Shown piece after piece: positions 53,690-63,435 of a stretch of 64,000 nucleotides of DNA. The stretch is from CAZDHT01 sp964505325 (GTDB lineage: Bacteria; Planctomycetota; PUPC01), in assembly GCA_964505325.1 (NCBI GenBank), contig CAZDHT010000001.1:1-64000 (forward strand), given 5' to 3'. The notes under the pieces were generated by a model that did no database searches, was not told where the DNA came from, and saw only the letters and a program-made list of their open reading frames with translations. The position numbers and the translations under genes are program-made. Numbering within the stretch: the first letter of the stretch is position 1; each line of letters begins with the position of its first letter.

Positions 53690-54108
53690 TGCCGCTGATG
53701 CCGAAACGAATCAAGCACCGCAAGGTCCAACGCGGCCGGCTGAAGGGCAAGGCGACCCGCGGCAACAGCGTGGCCTTCGGCGATGTCGGGCTCCAGTGTC
53801 TCGAGCTCGGCTGGATCACCGCCCGCCAGATCGAAGCGGGCCGGATCGCCATCTCGCACTTCCTCGCGCGAGAAGGCCGGATGTGGATCCGGGTCTTCCC
53901 GCACAAGCCGGTCAGCGCCCGGGCCGCCGAGACCCGCATGGGGACCGGCAAGGGCGAGCCGGAATACTGGGCAGCCGAGGTCAAGCCCGGCACCATCGTG
54001 TTTGAGATCGGCGGCGTGCCGGAGGACGCCGCAGTGCAGGCGTTGAACCGCGCGGCGCACAAATTCCCCATCAAGATGAGACTCGCCCACCGGAGGCATG
54101 CCTGGTGA
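53689..54108 (+). CDS. rplP: 50S ribosomal protein L16
   Basis: 139 residues. [37 protein letters not shown] core ([19 protein letters not shown]) and [13 protein letters not shown] are typical. It binds the A-site tRNA region. The start overlaps the rpsC stop by one base, with GAGGAG ahead. Confidence 0.95.
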   Translation: MPLMPKRIKHRKVQRGRLKGKATRGNSVAFGDVGLQCLELGWITARQIEAGRIAISHFLAREGRMWIRVFPHKPVSARAAETRMGTGKGEPEYWAAEVKPGTIVFEIGGVPEDAAVQALNRAAHKFPIKMRLAHRRHAW

Positions 54109-54386
54109 AACCCGCGGAGATCCGAGCCCTGTCCGACGCCGAACTGCTCAACGAGCTGGAGAACGCCGAGCAGAAGCTCTTTAACCTGCATTTCCAGCGG
54201 ACGACCCAGAACCTGGAAAGCACCGGGGAGCTGTCGAAGACCCGCAAAGACATCGCCCGGCTGCAGACCATAATTCGCCAGCGCGCCGCGCGCGCCAGCT
54301 TGACCCCGGGGCAGGCTGCCGGGCCTCCGGAAGGCGCCGCCGGCCAAAAGGCCGAGACCCCGAAGAGCGAGGCCGCCAAACCATGA
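54105..54386 (+). CDS. rpmC: 50S ribosomal protein L29, C-terminally extended
   Basis: 93 residues from GTG, longer than the usual 60-70. The core two-helix hairpin is normal ([34 protein letters not shown]), and about 25 extra residues rich in Ala, Pro, Gly and Glu follow ([16 protein letters not shown]). L29 sits at the tunnel exit with L23. Starts and stops overlap both neighbours by four bases. Confidence 0.92.
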   Translation: MKPAEIRALSDAELLNELENAEQKLFNLHFQRTTQNLESTGELSKTRKDIARLQTIIRQRAARASLTPGQAAGPPEGAAGQKAETPKSEAAKP

Positions 54387-54649
54387 GCGCGAAACGCAAA
54401 CCGCCCAAGGCCGTCACCGGCATCGTCACCAGCGACAAGATGAACAAGACCATCGTCGTGCAGACGCTCAAGACGGTGCGGCACAAACGATACCACAAGT
54501 ACATCCGCACGCCGCAGGTCTTCAAGGCCCACGACGAGAACAACGAAGCGCGGGCGGGGGCGCGCGTCAGAATCCTGGCCACCCGGCCGCTCAGCAAGAC
54601 CAAGCGATGGCGGCTGGTGGAAATACTCGAGCAGGGACCGGAAGAATAG
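54383..54649 (+). CDS. rpsQ: 30S ribosomal protein S17
   Basis: 88 residues. The OB-fold core shows [35 protein letters not shown] and [20 protein letters not shown]. It binds helix 11 of 16S rRNA. It overlaps rpmC by four bases. Confidence 0.95.
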   Translation: MSAKRKPPKAVTGIVTSDKMNKTIVVQTLKTVRHKRYHKYIRTPQVFKAHDENNEARAGARVRILATRPLSKTKRWRLVEILEQGPEE

Positions 54650-54652
54650 ACG

Positions 54653-55021
54653 ATGATCCAAGCAGAGACCCAACTGGACGTCGCCGACAACAGCGGTGCC
54701 CGGCGCGTGGCCTGCATCAAGGTGCTCGGCGGGACCCGGCGCCGCTATGCAGGCATCGGAGACATCGTCGTGCTGGCCGTGAAGAAAGCCGCGCCCAACG
54801 GCCCGATCAAACAAGGCGACGTGGTGCGCGGCGTGGTGGTCCGCACCAAGAAGGCCCTGAGACGCCCGGACGGCTCATACGTGAGGTTCGACAGCAACGC
54901 CGTCGTGCTCATCGGCGAGGACCGCAACCCGCGCGGCACGCGGATCTTCGGCGCCGTGCCCCGGGAGCTCCGGGCCAAGAACTTTATGAAGATCATCTCG
55001 CTCGCGTCCGAGGTGGTGTGA
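54653..55021 (+). CDS. rplN: 50S ribosomal protein L14
   Basis: 122 residues, exact family length. [40 protein letters not shown] and the [20 protein letters not shown] signature are complete. It contacts L19 and the small subunit bridge. Confidence 0.97.
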   Translation: MIQAETQLDVADNSGARRVACIKVLGGTRRRYAGIGDIVVLAVKKAAPNGPIKQGDVVRGVVVRTKKALRRPDGSYVRFDSNAVVLIGEDRNPRGTRIFGAVPRELRAKNFMKIISLASEVV

Positions 55022-55029
55022 GGATACGA

Positions 55030-55371
55030 ATGCACGTTCGAAAGAACGACATGGTAATGCTTCTCAAAGACTTCAGCGGCCCCTCGCCCGCGAGGAAGGG
55101 CTCGACCGCCCGGGTGCTCAAGGTGTTTCCCAAGCAGGGCCAGTTGATCTGTGAGGGCGTCAACGTCAAGCACAAGCACATCCGGGCCAACACCAACCGC
55201 GACTATCCCCGCGGCGGGATCATCCGAAAAGAAGCCCCCGTCAGCGCCTCCAGCGTGGCGCTGTATTGCCCGAAGTGCGAGAAAAAAACCCGGGCCGCGC
55301 GGAAGATTGTGGACGGCAAGAAGACCCGCGCGTGCAAGAAGTGCGGCGAACCGTTTGAGACGACAGCCTAG
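55030..55371 (+). CDS. rplX: 50S ribosomal protein L24
   Basis: 113 residues. The KOW motif (MVMLLKDFSGPSPARKGSTA) is followed by KHIRANTNRDYPRGGI and a zinc-ribbon end with CPKC and CKKC. It starts large-subunit assembly. GAGGA just after the rplN stop supports the ATG at 55030. Confidence 0.93.
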   Translation: MHVRKNDMVMLLKDFSGPSPARKGSTARVLKVFPKQGQLICEGVNVKHKHIRANTNRDYPRGGIIRKEAPVSASSVALYCPKCEKKTRAARKIVDGKKTRACKKCGEPFETTA

Positions 55372-55396
55372 CGGCAGGAAATGGAGCGTTTGACCG

Positions 55397-55939
55397 GTGG
55401 CGCAGTTGCAGGAACGATATAACACCGAGATCGTGCCCGCCCTGATGGAGCGGTTTGGCTACACCAACCGCCTGGCGGTACCGAAGCTCATGAAGATCAT
55501 GCTCAGCGCGGGGGTGGGCCGCGCGGCGGAAGACAAGGACCGCCTTCCGCAGACGCTCGACGACCTGGCCACCATCTCCGGACAGAAGGCCGTGCCGAGG
55601 AAGGCCCGGCGGTCCGTGGCCGGCTTCAAGATCCGGGCGGGAATGGTGGTGGGCGCCATGGTGACGCTCCGCCGCACGCGGATGTACGAGTTTCTCGAGC
55701 GGCTCATCGTCGTCGCGATCCCGCGGATCCGTGACTTTCGCGGCCTGTCGCCCAACGCGTTTGACGGACACGGCAATTTCTCGTTCGGCATCACCGAGCA
55801 GGTCGTGTTCCCGGAGGTCGACCCGGACAGCGTCAAGGTCACCCAGGGAATGGATATCACGATCGTGACGACCGCCAAACAGGACGAGGAAGGCCGCGAA
55901 CTGCTTCGCCTGTTCGGCATGCCGTTTACGACAGAATAA
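55397..55939 (+). CDS. rplE: 50S ribosomal protein L5
   Basis: 180 residues from GTG. LMKIMLSAGVGRAAEDK, ISGQKAVPRKARRSVAGFKI, RGLSPNAFDGHGNFSFGITE and VFPEVDPDSV are the family blocks. It binds 5S rRNA and contacts P-site tRNA. Confidence 0.96.
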   Translation: MAQLQERYNTEIVPALMERFGYTNRLAVPKLMKIMLSAGVGRAAEDKDRLPQTLDDLATISGQKAVPRKARRSVAGFKIRAGMVVGAMVTLRRTRMYEFLERLIVVAIPRIRDFRGLSPNAFDGHGNFSFGITEQVVFPEVDPDSVKVTQGMDITIVTTAKQDEEGRELLRLFGMPFTTE

Positions 55940-55948
55940 GGAGCCGGA

Positions 55949-56134
55949 ATGGCGCGGAAAAGCTGGATCAACCGGCAGAAGAAGAAACAGAGGTTTCCGG
56001 TCCGTGAATACCATCGCTGCGCGCTGTGCGGGCGGCGAAGAGCTTATATGCGAAAGTTCAAGTTGTGCCGGATCTGCTTCCGGACCCTGGCATCCACCGG
56101 GCACATCCCCGGAGTCAGAAAGGCAAGCTGGTAA
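55949..56134 (+). CDS. rpsN: 30S ribosomal protein S14, zinc type
   Basis: 61 residues, the short form. CALC and CRIC provide the four zinc ligands, and the end reads [18 protein letters not shown]. It sits in the 30S head beside S3 and S10. It starts nine bases after rplE. Confidence 0.95.
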   Translation: MARKSWINRQKKKQRFPVREYHRCALCGRRRAYMRKFKLCRICFRTLASTGHIPGVRKASW

Positions 56135-56182
56135 TTCGCGCCCGTGGTGTCCCGCCCGTATCGGGACAGGAGCCGCCGACAC

Positions 56183-56581
56183 ATGACCATGAATGATTTC
56201 GTCGCGGACATGTTGACCCGCATACGGAACGCGCTCCGCAACGGCAGCGAGACCGTGGAGATCCTCGGATCGCAACTGACCGTGGCGGTAGCGGCCGTTC
56301 TGAAGCGGGAAGGCTACATCAAGGACTACGCAGAGCTGGACACCAAGCCCCAGGCGCTCGTCCGGATCTATCTCAAGTACGGCCCCGAGGGCGAACAGGT
56401 CATCACCGGCATCCGGCGCACCAGCACGTCAGGCCGCCGCGTCTATCGCGGCGCCGACGACCTGGGCACTGTGCTAAACGGCCTCGGAATATCGGTGGTG
56501 TCCACGCCCAAGGGCGTGTTGAGCGACCGCGAGTGCAGGCAGCAGCACGTCGGCGGCGAGGTGCTCTGCAAGGTGTGGTAG
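56183..56581 (+). CDS. rpsH: 30S ribosomal protein S8
   Basis: 132 residues from ATG at 56183, with AGGAG ending at 56172; a second ATG at 56189 is possible. FVADMLTRIRNALRNGSETV, VLKREGYIKDYAEL, STPKGVLSDRECRQQHVGGE and the CKVW end are standard. S8 represses the spc operon in many bacteria by binding the rplE region; the mRNA site was not identified here. Confidence 0.94.
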   Translation: MTMNDFVADMLTRIRNALRNGSETVEILGSQLTVAVAAVLKREGYIKDYAELDTKPQALVRIYLKYGPEGEQVITGIRRTSTSGRRVYRGADDLGTVLNGLGISVVSTPKGVLSDRECRQQHVGGEVLCKVW

Positions 56582-56609
56582 CCGCCGGAGCGGCATACGA
56601 GAAGGACAC

Positions 56610-57224
56610 ATGTCGAGAATAGGAAAGAACCCGGTTCCCCTGCCCGGCGGCGTCCGGGCCGTCCTCGAGGGCCAGGCCCTCACCGTGGAGGGGCCGAACG
56701 GAAAGGCCCCGCTGGCGATCCACCCGCTGATCTCGGTCAGCGTGGACGAGGCCAACCGGCAGATCACGGTCGCTCCGCGCGATCCCAAGGGCCGAAACCC
56801 CAAGGAGGCCCGGCTCCAGCGGTCGATGTGGGGCACCACGCGAAAGCTCATCGCCAACATGGTCGAAGGCGTCACCCAGGGATACACCCGGGAGGTCCAG
56901 ATCGTCGGCGTGGGATACGCGGCGCGGGTCGAAGAAAGCACCCTGTTCATCCGCTGCGGATACTCCCACGAGATCGCGACGCCCATCCCGGACGGCATCA
57001 CGGTCGACCCGCCCAGGCCGGACAGCCTGATGATCACCGGCGTCGGACAGTTGCCCTGCACCGCGCTGACGTTCCGCGGCATAGACAAGCAGCAGGTCGG
57101 CCAGTTCGCCGCTTCGGTGCGGCGGCTGCGTCCGCCCGAACCGTACAAAGGCAAGGGCATCCGGTACATGGGCGAAGAAGTGAAGCGCAAGGCCGGCAAG
57201 GCACTGGCGGCCGGCACGGCATAA
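56610..57224 (+). CDS. rplF: 50S ribosomal protein L6
   Basis: 204 residues, somewhat longer than the usual 180. SRIGKNPVPLPGGV opens it and QVGQFAASVRRLRPPEPYKG with GIRYMGEEVKRKAGKA closes it. The extra length is partly in an insertion after FIRCGYSHEI. It binds near the sarcin-ricin loop. Confidence 0.95.
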   Translation: MSRIGKNPVPLPGGVRAVLEGQALTVEGPNGKAPLAIHPLISVSVDEANRQITVAPRDPKGRNPKEARLQRSMWGTTRKLIANMVEGVTQGYTREVQIVGVGYAARVEESTLFIRCGYSHEIATPIPDGITVDPPRPDSLMITGVGQLPCTALTFRGIDKQQVGQFAASVRRLRPPEPYKGKGIRYMGEEVKRKAGKALAAGTA

Positions 57225-57239
57225 GCGAGACGAGGTGCG

Positions 57240-57608
57240 ATGAACCGGCAGAAGGAGAAACGACTGAAGCGGGCGCGGCGGCATCGGCGCGTACGCAAAA
57301 AGGTGTTCGGGGCGGCGGGGCGTCCCCGCCTCGCCGTGTACCGCAGCCTGCGCCACACCTACGCCCAGATCATAGACGACACGGCGGGCCGGACGCTCGC
57401 CTCGGCGTCAACGCTCAGCGCCGACGTTCGCGAAGACCTGGAGAGCACCGGCAATTGTGCCGCCGCCCGGGCGGCGGGAAAGCGGCTGGCGGAAAAGGCA
57501 CTGGCTCACGGCATTCGCGCGGTCGTGTTCGACCGCGGCGGATTCAAGTACCACGGCCGCATCAAGGCCCTGGCCGACGCGGCGCGCGAGGGTGGGCTGG
57601 CTTTTTAG
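57240..57608 (+). CDS. rplR: 50S ribosomal protein L18
   Basis: 122 residues. [39 protein letters not shown] and [20 protein letters not shown] are the standard 5S-binding features. Ends 32 bases before rpsE. Confidence 0.95.
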   Translation: MNRQKEKRLKRARRHRRVRKKVFGAAGRPRLAVYRSLRHTYAQIIDDTAGRTLASASTLSADVREDLESTGNCAAARAAGKRLAEKALAHGIRAVVFDRGGFKYHGRIKALADAAREGGLAF

Positions 57609-57640
57609 GACGACCCGTTCTCTTTCGATAGGGGTTCAAT

Positions 57641-58162
57641 TTGTCACAGGCAGGACGACGCCGACCGAGGGGCGACGGTGCCGGGCAGGAGGGCGCCGGC
57701 GAATTCTACGAGAACGTGGTCAAGATCTACCGCTCTGCCACGGTGGTCAAGGGCGGCCGGCGGTTCAGCTTCGCCGCGCTGACCGTGGTGGGCGACCGGA
57801 ACGGCTCGGTAGGCATCGGCTACGGCAAGGCGAACGCGGTGCCCGCTGCGGTGGAGAAGAGCTTCAAGCACGCCCACCGGTCAATGAAACGGGCGGTCCT
57901 CTCCGGCCACACCCTGCCGCACGAGGTCACCGGCCGGTTCCTCGCGTCCCGGGTATACATGCGGCCGGCCGCGCCGGGCACGGGCATCATCGCCGGCGCC
58001 GCCGTCCGGGCGGTCGTCGAGGCCGCGGGCGTCAGAGACGTGCTCACCAAGTCATATGGCAGCAACTCGCCCAAGAACCTGGTCAAGGCCGCCCTGCAGG
58101 GTCTGCTTTTGATGCGGGACCGGGCGACCGTCGCGCGGCTTAGAGGAGTGGAACTCGAGTGA
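57641..58162 (+). CDS. rpsE: 30S ribosomal protein S5
   Basis: 173 residues from TTG at 57641. The N-terminal basic extension precedes YENVVKIYRSATVVKGGRRF, GIGYGKANAVPAAVEKSF and APGTGIIAGAAVRAVVEAAG. The loop for ram mutations is ordinary. The TTG is chosen because no ATG or GTG precedes the conserved block at a good distance. rpmD (L30) is absent between this gene and rplO. Confidence 0.93.
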   Translation: MSQAGRRRPRGDGAGQEGAGEFYENVVKIYRSATVVKGGRRFSFAALTVVGDRNGSVGIGYGKANAVPAAVEKSFKHAHRSMKRAVLSGHTLPHEVTGRFLASRVYMRPAAPGTGIIAGAAVRAVVEAAGVRDVLTKSYGSNSPKNLVKAALQGLLLMRDRATVARLRGVELE

Positions 58163-58602
58163 ACCTGTCTGACGCGGCAGCCGGCAAGAAGTACAGGAAG
58201 ACGAAGCGCGTGGGGCGCGGCACCGGGTCGGGCTGGGGCAAGACCAGCGGCCGGGGGCATCGCGGGGCGCGCTCCCGTTCCGGCGAGGTCATCGAAGCCA
58301 CCTACGAGGGCGGCCAGATGCCGCTGTTCCGCCGGCTGCCCAAGCGCGGCTTCAACAACCGGCGCTTCCAGAAGAGGCCCGCCACGCTCAACGTCGGCGA
58401 CCTCATCAACTGGCCGGGGCAAGAAGAGGTAAACCCCGAGTCGCTGCTCCGCGCCGGGCTGGTGGACGACATCTCGAATGGGGTGAAAATGCTGGGCAAC
58501 GGCGACGTGTCGCGGCCCCTCACCGTCAAAGCACACGCCTTCTCCGAGGCGGCCCGGGAGAAGATCCTGGCCGCCGGCGGCAAGGCGGAGACCATAGAGT
58601 AG
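58159..58602 (+). CDS. rplO: 50S ribosomal protein L15
   Basis: 147 residues from GTG overlapping the rpsE stop. GRGTGSGWGKTSGRGHRGAR, EGGQMPLFRRLPKRGFNN and the C-terminal KAHAFSEAAREKILAAGG are standard. It binds 23S rRNA late in assembly. Confidence 0.95.
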   Translation: MNLSDAAAGKKYRKTKRVGRGTGSGWGKTSGRGHRGARSRSGEVIEATYEGGQMPLFRRLPKRGFNNRRFQKRPATLNVGDLINWPGQEEVNPESLLRAGLVDDISNGVKMLGNGDVSRPLTVKAHAFSEAAREKILAAGGKAETIE

Positions 58603-58629
58603 ACGTGACGTAGATCAAAGGCAGGACCT

Positions 58630-60003
58630 GTGCTCGATCCGCTGATCAACTGCTTCCGAATCCCCGAGCTGCGGAAGAAGATCCTGTTCACCGTGATGAT
58701 GCTGGTGGCGTTCCGCGTCGGGGCGTTCGTGCCCATCCCGGGGGTGAACCCGAGCGCGGTGCGCGACGCGGCCGGTGTCACCGGCGGCGCCCTCGGCCTG
58801 GTGGACATGTTCTCGGGCGGGGCGCTGAGCAAGTGCGCCGTCTTCGGCCTGGGCATCATGCCGTACATCAGTGCGTCCATCATCTTCCAGCTCCTGGCGA
58901 CGGTCATCAAGCCGCTCGAGGAGCTGCAGAAGGAAGGCGAGGCCGGCCAGAAAAAGATCAACCAGTACACCCGCTACGCCACGTTGCTGCTGTGCGCGAT
59001 CCAGGGCCTGTTCATGGCCAACTGGATCGAGAACATGCACACCGCCAAGAACGTGTACGTCGTGCCGGCCAGTGTCCGCGACGGCTTTGGCTTCGAACTC
59101 ATCTGCGTGGTCGCGCTGACCGGCGGCACCATCCTGCTGATGTGGATCGGCGAGCAGATCCAGGAGCACGGCATCGGGAACGGCATCTCGCTGCTGATCA
59201 TGGCCGGGATCGTCGCCCGCATGCCGCCGATGATCCTCCGGGTCTGGCAGACCCAGGTCGACACCGCCAGCCTGGTGAACCCGGCGGAAGACAAAATCGG
59301 CATCATGGGGATCGTAGGGATGCTGCTGATGTACGTGCTGGTGGTGGTGGGGGTGGTGCTGCTGACGCAGGGCCAGCGCCGCATCACCATACAGACCGCC
59401 AAGCAGATTCAGGGCCGCCGGGTGCTGGGCGGGCAGCGGTACTATCTGCCGCTCCGCGTCGGCGCCGCAGGCGTCATCCCCATCATCTTCGCCCAGTCGC
59501 TCCTGATGTTCCCGGGGATGCTCCTCGGCAAAATGGCGCGCGGCCAGACTTGGGTGGCCGGGCTGGCCCACTGGCTCCATGGTTTCTTCCAGTACGACAG
59601 CTTCAGCTACCTGGTGATCTACGTCGTCCTGATCGGGTTTTTCTGCTTCTTCTGGACCGCCGTCCAGTTCAACCCGATCAAGATGGCCGACGAAATGAAA
59701 GAGCGCGGCAACTTCGTCCCCGGCATCCGACCGGGCCGGCGCACCTCCGAGTACTTCGAGCGCATCATGACCCGCATCACGCTGGCCGGCTCCGCCTTCA
59801 TCTCGGTCATCGCCATCTTGCCGTACATCGTCCAGCGGGCCAATCCGGGCCTGGGCCAGGCCGCATACATCTACGGCGGCACGGGCCTCCTGATTGTCGT
59901 TGGCGTGGCGCTCGACCTGGTGCAGAAAATCGAAAACCACCTGCTGATGAGACACTACGACGGCTTCCTCAAGGGCGGCTCCCGAATTCGAGGACGGCGC
60001 TGA
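58630..60003 (+). CDS. secY: Preprotein translocase subunit SecY
   Basis: 457 residues from GTG with ten membrane helices. Typical motifs are FRVGAFVPIPGVNP, LGIMPYISASIIFQLL, GIGNGISLLIMAGIV, PLRVGAAGVIPIIFAQSLL and NFVPGIRPGRRTSEYFER. It is the protein-conducting channel, working with SecE (encoded at 33969). The stop overlaps the adk start. Confidence 0.97.
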   Translation: MLDPLINCFRIPELRKKILFTVMMLVAFRVGAFVPIPGVNPSAVRDAAGVTGGALGLVDMFSGGALSKCAVFGLGIMPYISASIIFQLLATVIKPLEELQKEGEAGQKKINQYTRYATLLLCAIQGLFMANWIENMHTAKNVYVVPASVRDGFGFELICVVALTGGTILLMWIGEQIQEHGIGNGISLLIMAGIVARMPPMILRVWQTQVDTASLVNPAEDKIGIMGIVGMLLMYVLVVVGVVLLTQGQRRITIQTAKQIQGRRVLGGQRYYLPLRVGAAGVIPIIFAQSLLMFPGMLLGKMARGQTWVAGLAHWLHGFFQYDSFSYLVIYVVLIGFFCFFWTAVQFNPIKMADEMKERGNFVPGIRPGRRTSEYFERIMTRITLAGSAFISVIAILPYIVQRANPGLGQAAYIYGGTGLLIVVGVALDLVQKIENHLLMRHYDGFLKGGSRIRGRR

Positions 60004-60668
60004 TGGCGCTGCGGCTGATATTTCTCGGGCCTCCGGGCGCCGGCAAGGGCACGCAGGCGAAGCGCCTTGCCGCGGCCCGGTCGATCCCGCATGTTTCGAC
60101 CGGAGACATTCTCCGCGCGGAAGTCGGGGCCGGCTCGGAACTCGGGGCCAAGGCGAAGGAATATATGGGCCGGGGCGAGCTGGTGCCCGACGACCTCGTG
60201 GTCGCCATGGTCGCACGTCGCCTTGCCCAGCCCGACTGCGGGAACGGGTACCTCCTCGACGGGTTCCCCCGCACCATGGGCCAGGCCACCGCGCTCGAGG
60301 CCAGGCTGGCCGAGCACGGCGAGACGATCGGCCAAGTGCTTTACTTCTCCGCGCCCGACGACGTGCTGATCAAACGCCTGTCGGGCCGGCGGGTGTGCCC
60401 CGACTGCAACGCGAACTACCACTTGGAGACCATGCCGCCGCGAAACGACGGCGTCTGCGACAAGTGCGGCGGCAAGCTGATCCAGCGCGAGGACGACATG
60501 CCCGAGACCGTCCGGAATCGCCTCAAGGTCTACCGGGCGCAGACACGGGAACTGATCGGCCATTACGGCGCGACCGGCTCCGCCCAAGCCGGGTTGCTGA
60601 CCGAGATCGACAGCACCGGGACGGTCGGCGAGATCGCCGATGCCGTGGCCCGGTCTTTGGAAAACTGA
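60003..60668 (+). CDS. adk: Adenylate kinase, zinc-lid type
   Basis: 221 residues, the long form. P-loop GPPGAGKGTQ (residues 9-18), HVSTGDILR, LLDGFPRTMGQ and the lid with CPDC and CDKC, which bind zinc. It interconverts ATP, ADP and AMP. One-base overlap with secY, the usual spc arrangement. Confidence 0.96.
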   Translation: MALRLIFLGPPGAGKGTQAKRLAAARSIPHVSTGDILRAEVGAGSELGAKAKEYMGRGELVPDDLVVAMVARRLAQPDCGNGYLLDGFPRTMGQATALEARLAEHGETIGQVLYFSAPDDVLIKRLSGRRVCPDCNANYHLETMPPRNDGVCDKCGGKLIQREDDMPETVRNRLKVYRAQTRELIGHYGATGSAQAGLLTEIDSTGTVGEIADAVARSLEN

Positions 60669-60736
60669 GTGCGCCCCCGGGCGGCAGGTGCCGCCCCGTG
60701 CAGGGCGCCCGAGCGACCTTTGAGAGAGGGTTTGAG

Positions 60737-61513
60737 ATGTTCGGCGCGATACCGCTCAGGACGCCACAAGAGCTGCTGATTATGAGAGACGCCGGCCGCA
60801 TCGTGGCCCAGGTGCTCGACCGGATGAAGCAACTCGCAGCCCCCGGCGTCACGACGCTCGAACTGGACGCGGTGGCCGAGGAGACCATCCGCGACCGCGG
60901 CGGAAAGCCCGCCTTTAAGGGCTACCGGGTGCCCGGGAAGGAGCCGTTCCCCGCGACCATCTGTGCCTCGGTCAACGACCAGGTCGTCCACGGGATACCC
61001 GACGCCCGACGCCTTCGCGAGGGCGACATCCTGAGCATCGACGTCGGCGTCGAATACCGGGGCTTCTTCGGCGACACAGCCGTTACGCTCCCTGTCGGCC
61101 GCGTCTCGAAGACGGCCCGGAAGCTGATGCGGGTCTGCTCCGAAGCGCTCGATCTGGCCATCGCCGAGGTGAGGCCCGGCAATGTTCTTCGCAGAATCGG
61201 AGAAACGGTGCAGCGCCACGTAGAGACCAACGGCTTCTCGGTCGTGCGCAAGTTCGTGGGGCACGGAATCGGGACCGCCATGCACCAGGCGCCCGAGGTG
61301 CCCAATTTCGCCACCAAGCACTGCGCCGAGGTGGCCATGGAACCCGGGCTGGTGTTGGCCATCGAGCCGATGATCAACGCCGGCCGATACCAGGTGGTGG
61401 AGGACCCCGTGAACCGGTGGACCGTAACCACGGCAGACGGCAAGCTCTCGGCTCACTTCGAGCATTCCATCGCAGTGACGCCCGAAGGGCATGAGATCCT
61501 GACGCTGCCCTGA
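60737..61513 (+). CDS. map: Methionine aminopeptidase type I
   Basis: 258 residues from ATG at 60737, preceded by GAGAGAGGG. The dinuclear metal ligands are visible in [20 protein letters not shown] (two Asp), [18 protein letters not shown] (His), [12 protein letters not shown] (Glu) and HFEHSIAVT (Glu). It removes the initiator Met from nascent chains. Confidence 0.95.
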   Translation: MFGAIPLRTPQELLIMRDAGRIVAQVLDRMKQLAAPGVTTLELDAVAEETIRDRGGKPAFKGYRVPGKEPFPATICASVNDQVVHGIPDARRLREGDILSIDVGVEYRGFFGDTAVTLPVGRVSKTARKLMRVCSEALDLAIAEVRPGNVLRRIGETVQRHVETNGFSVVRKFVGHGIGTAMHQAPEVPNFATKHCAEVAMEPGLVLAIEPMINAGRYQVVEDPVNRWTVTTADGKLSAHFEHSIAVTPEGHEILTLP

Positions 61514-61529
61514 CCAGACGGGAAGGACG

Positions 61530-61796
61530 ATGCCAAAGGAAGAAGCCATACGCGTAGAGGCCACGGTGCGGGAGGCCCTGCCCAACGCCATGTTCAACGT
61601 GGAGCTGGAAAACGGCCACCGCGTCCTCGCCCACGTCTCGGGCAAGATGAGGAGGTACTTCATCCGCATCCTGCCGGGAGACAAGGTAACTATCGAGATG
61701 TCGCCCTACGACCTGACCAAGGGGCGCATCGTGTACCGCGAAGAACGGCAGCCGCGGACCCCGCGGCCCGGCGGCAGCCGGAAAGGAAGGCGATAA
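61530..61796 (+). CDS. infA: Translation initiation factor IF-1
   Basis: 88 residues. The OB fold reads [40 protein letters not shown] and [20 protein letters not shown], then a basic tail of about 18 residues beyond the usual 72 ([14 protein letters not shown]). It occupies the A site in initiation. The stop overlaps the rpmJ start by one base. Confidence 0.94.
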   Translation: MPKEEAIRVEATVREALPNAMFNVELENGHRVLAHVSGKMRRYFIRILPGDKVTIEMSPYDLTKGRIVYREERQPRTPRPGGSRKGRR

Positions 61797-61912
61797 TGAA
61801 GGTCCGCAGTTCCGTCAAGCGAATCTGTGAAAACTGCAAGCTCATACGGCGCAAGGGCGTCGTACGGGTGATATGCACCAACCCCCGCCACAAGCAGCGG
61901 CAGGGGAAATGA
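61796..61912 (+). CDS. rpmJ: 50S ribosomal protein L36
   Basis: 38 residues, full length. [19 protein letters not shown] and [13 protein letters not shown] hold the C-x-x-C...C...H zinc ligands of the C+ form. Standard place between infA and rpsM. Confidence 0.95.
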   Translation: MKVRSSVKRICENCKLIRRKGVVRVICTNPRHKQRQGK

Positions 61913-61939
61913 CCGAGCCCGAATCGGAGGAAGTTCGAC

Positions 61940-62323
61940 ATGCCTCGTCTAGTGGGCGTTGACATTCCGGGCCGCAAGCACATCGAGATCGCCCTGACCT
62001 ACATCCACGGCATCGGCCGTTCGTCGGCGATGAAGGTCGTCAAGGCCGCCGGCATCGAGCCCGGCACGCGGGCCGACGATCTGACCGAAGAGCAGCTCTC
62101 GCGCCTCGTCGGCGTCATCGACCGCAGCTTCACCGTGGAGGGCGAGCTCCGCCGCATGGCCGCGCAGAACATCGCCCGCCTGCGCGACATCAACTGCTAC
62201 CGCGGCATCCGGCACAGGCGTGGGCTGCCCGTACGCGGCCAACGCACCCGGACCAATGCCCGGACCCGAAAGGGCCCCAAGAAGACCGTCGCGGGCAAGA
62301 AGAGCGTCAAGGCGTTGGGCTAA
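61940..62323 (+). CDS. rpsM: 30S ribosomal protein S13
   Basis: 127 residues. [51 protein letters not shown] and the tail [19 protein letters not shown] are standard. It contacts the head and the P-site tRNA. Confidence 0.96.
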   Translation: MPRLVGVDIPGRKHIEIALTYIHGIGRSSAMKVVKAAGIEPGTRADDLTEEQLSRLVGVIDRSFTVEGELRRMAAQNIARLRDINCYRGIRHRRGLPVRGQRTRTNARTRKGPKKTVAGKKSVKALG

Positions 62324-62360
62324 CCGCCGGCCCCAGGCCGCATAGGTTCAGGAGTTGCAC

Positions 62361-62741
62361 ATGGCAAAAGCCGGTCGAAAACATGTCCGCCGGGTCTCGT
62401 CCCAAGCGATCGCCCACGTCAAGGCGACGTTCAACAACACCATTGTCTCGATTACCGACCTGAACGGCGAGGTGTTGTGCTGGGCGAGCGCCGGCACCAT
62501 CGGGTTCAAAGGCTCCCGAAAGAGCACCCCGTTCGCCGCGCAGCGCACCGCCGAGAACGCCGCGCAGAAGGCCCAAAAGATGGGGGTGCGCCAGGTGGAG
62601 GTGCGCGTCAAGGGCCCCGGGTCCGGCCGCGAGTCGGCCGTCCGCGCACTCCAGGCCGCCGGGCTCGAAATCAAGGCCATCGAAGACGTCACCCCCCTGC
62701 CCCACAACGGGTGCAGGCCCAGGAAGAGGCGCCGTGTATAA
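62361..62741 (+). CDS. rpsK: 30S ribosomal protein S11
   Basis: 126 residues from ATG at 62361, GGAG upstream; a TTG at 62355 is also in frame but poorly placed. [40 protein letters not shown] and [16 protein letters not shown] are the family blocks. It sits on the platform. Confidence 0.96.
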   Translation: MAKAGRKHVRRVSSQAIAHVKATFNNTIVSITDLNGEVLCWASAGTIGFKGSRKSTPFAAQRTAENAAQKAQKMGVRQVEVRVKGPGSGRESAVRALQAAGLEIKAIEDVTPLPHNGCRPRKRRRV

Positions 62742-62773
62742 CGCCGCGTCCGAACACGATTAGGAGTGGCCCA

Positions 62774-63400
62774 TTGGCTCGCAACACCGGACCCAAATGC
62801 AGGCTCTGCCGCAGGGAGGGCGTCAAGCTCTTCCTGAAGGGAGCGCGCTGCGACACCCCCAAGTGCGGGTTTGAACGGCGGGAATATCCGCCCGGGATGC
62901 ACACCTGGCCCCGGCGCAAGATCTCCGCCTACGGCCTGCAACTGCGCGAGAAACAGAAGGTGAAACGATACTACGGAATTCTCGAACGGCAGTTCCGCCT
63001 CTACTTCCAACGGGCCGAACGAGCCAAGGGCAACACCGGCGAGAACCTTCTGCTGGCGCTTGAATCCCGGCTGGACAACGTGGTGGCCTGCCTGAGCTTT
63101 GCCACCTCGCGCAGCAACGCCCGCCAATTGATCCGACACGGGCACCTCTTGGTCAACAACCAAAGGGTCACCATCCCGTCCGTGGCGGCCAAGGCCGGCG
63201 ACCAAATCACGGTGGCCAACCGGGCGAAGTCGAAGGCGGCCGTCACGACGGCCCTCGAGCTCACACAGGGCCGCGGTGTCCCCGCGTGGCTCGAGCTCAC
63301 GCTCGAACCACCGGCCGGGAAGGTGACCCGGCCGCCGACACGCGAAGACATCTCGCTGCCGGTGCAAGAACAGCTCATCGTCGAGCTATTGTCGAAATAG
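62774..63400 (+). CDS. rpsD: 30S ribosomal protein S4
   Basis: 208 residues from TTG at 62774, GGAG at 62763-62766. The N-terminal zinc finger has CRLC, then CDTPKC, the C+ form. GKLQLREKQKVKRYYG-type text (YGLQLREKQKVKRYYGIL), ESRLDNVVACLSFATSRSNA and RQLIRHGHLLVNNQRV are standard. It nucleates 30S assembly and in some bacteria represses the alpha operon. Confidence 0.95.
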   Translation: MARNTGPKCRLCRREGVKLFLKGARCDTPKCGFERREYPPGMHTWPRRKISAYGLQLREKQKVKRYYGILERQFRLYFQRAERAKGNTGENLLLALESRLDNVVACLSFATSRSNARQLIRHGHLLVNNQRVTIPSVAAKAGDQITVANRAKSKAAVTTALELTQGRGVPAWLELTLEPPAGKVTRPPTREDISLPVQEQLIVELLSK

Positions 63401-63435
63401 GAAGAATACCCGCTCCCCGCTGCGGAGGATAGACG

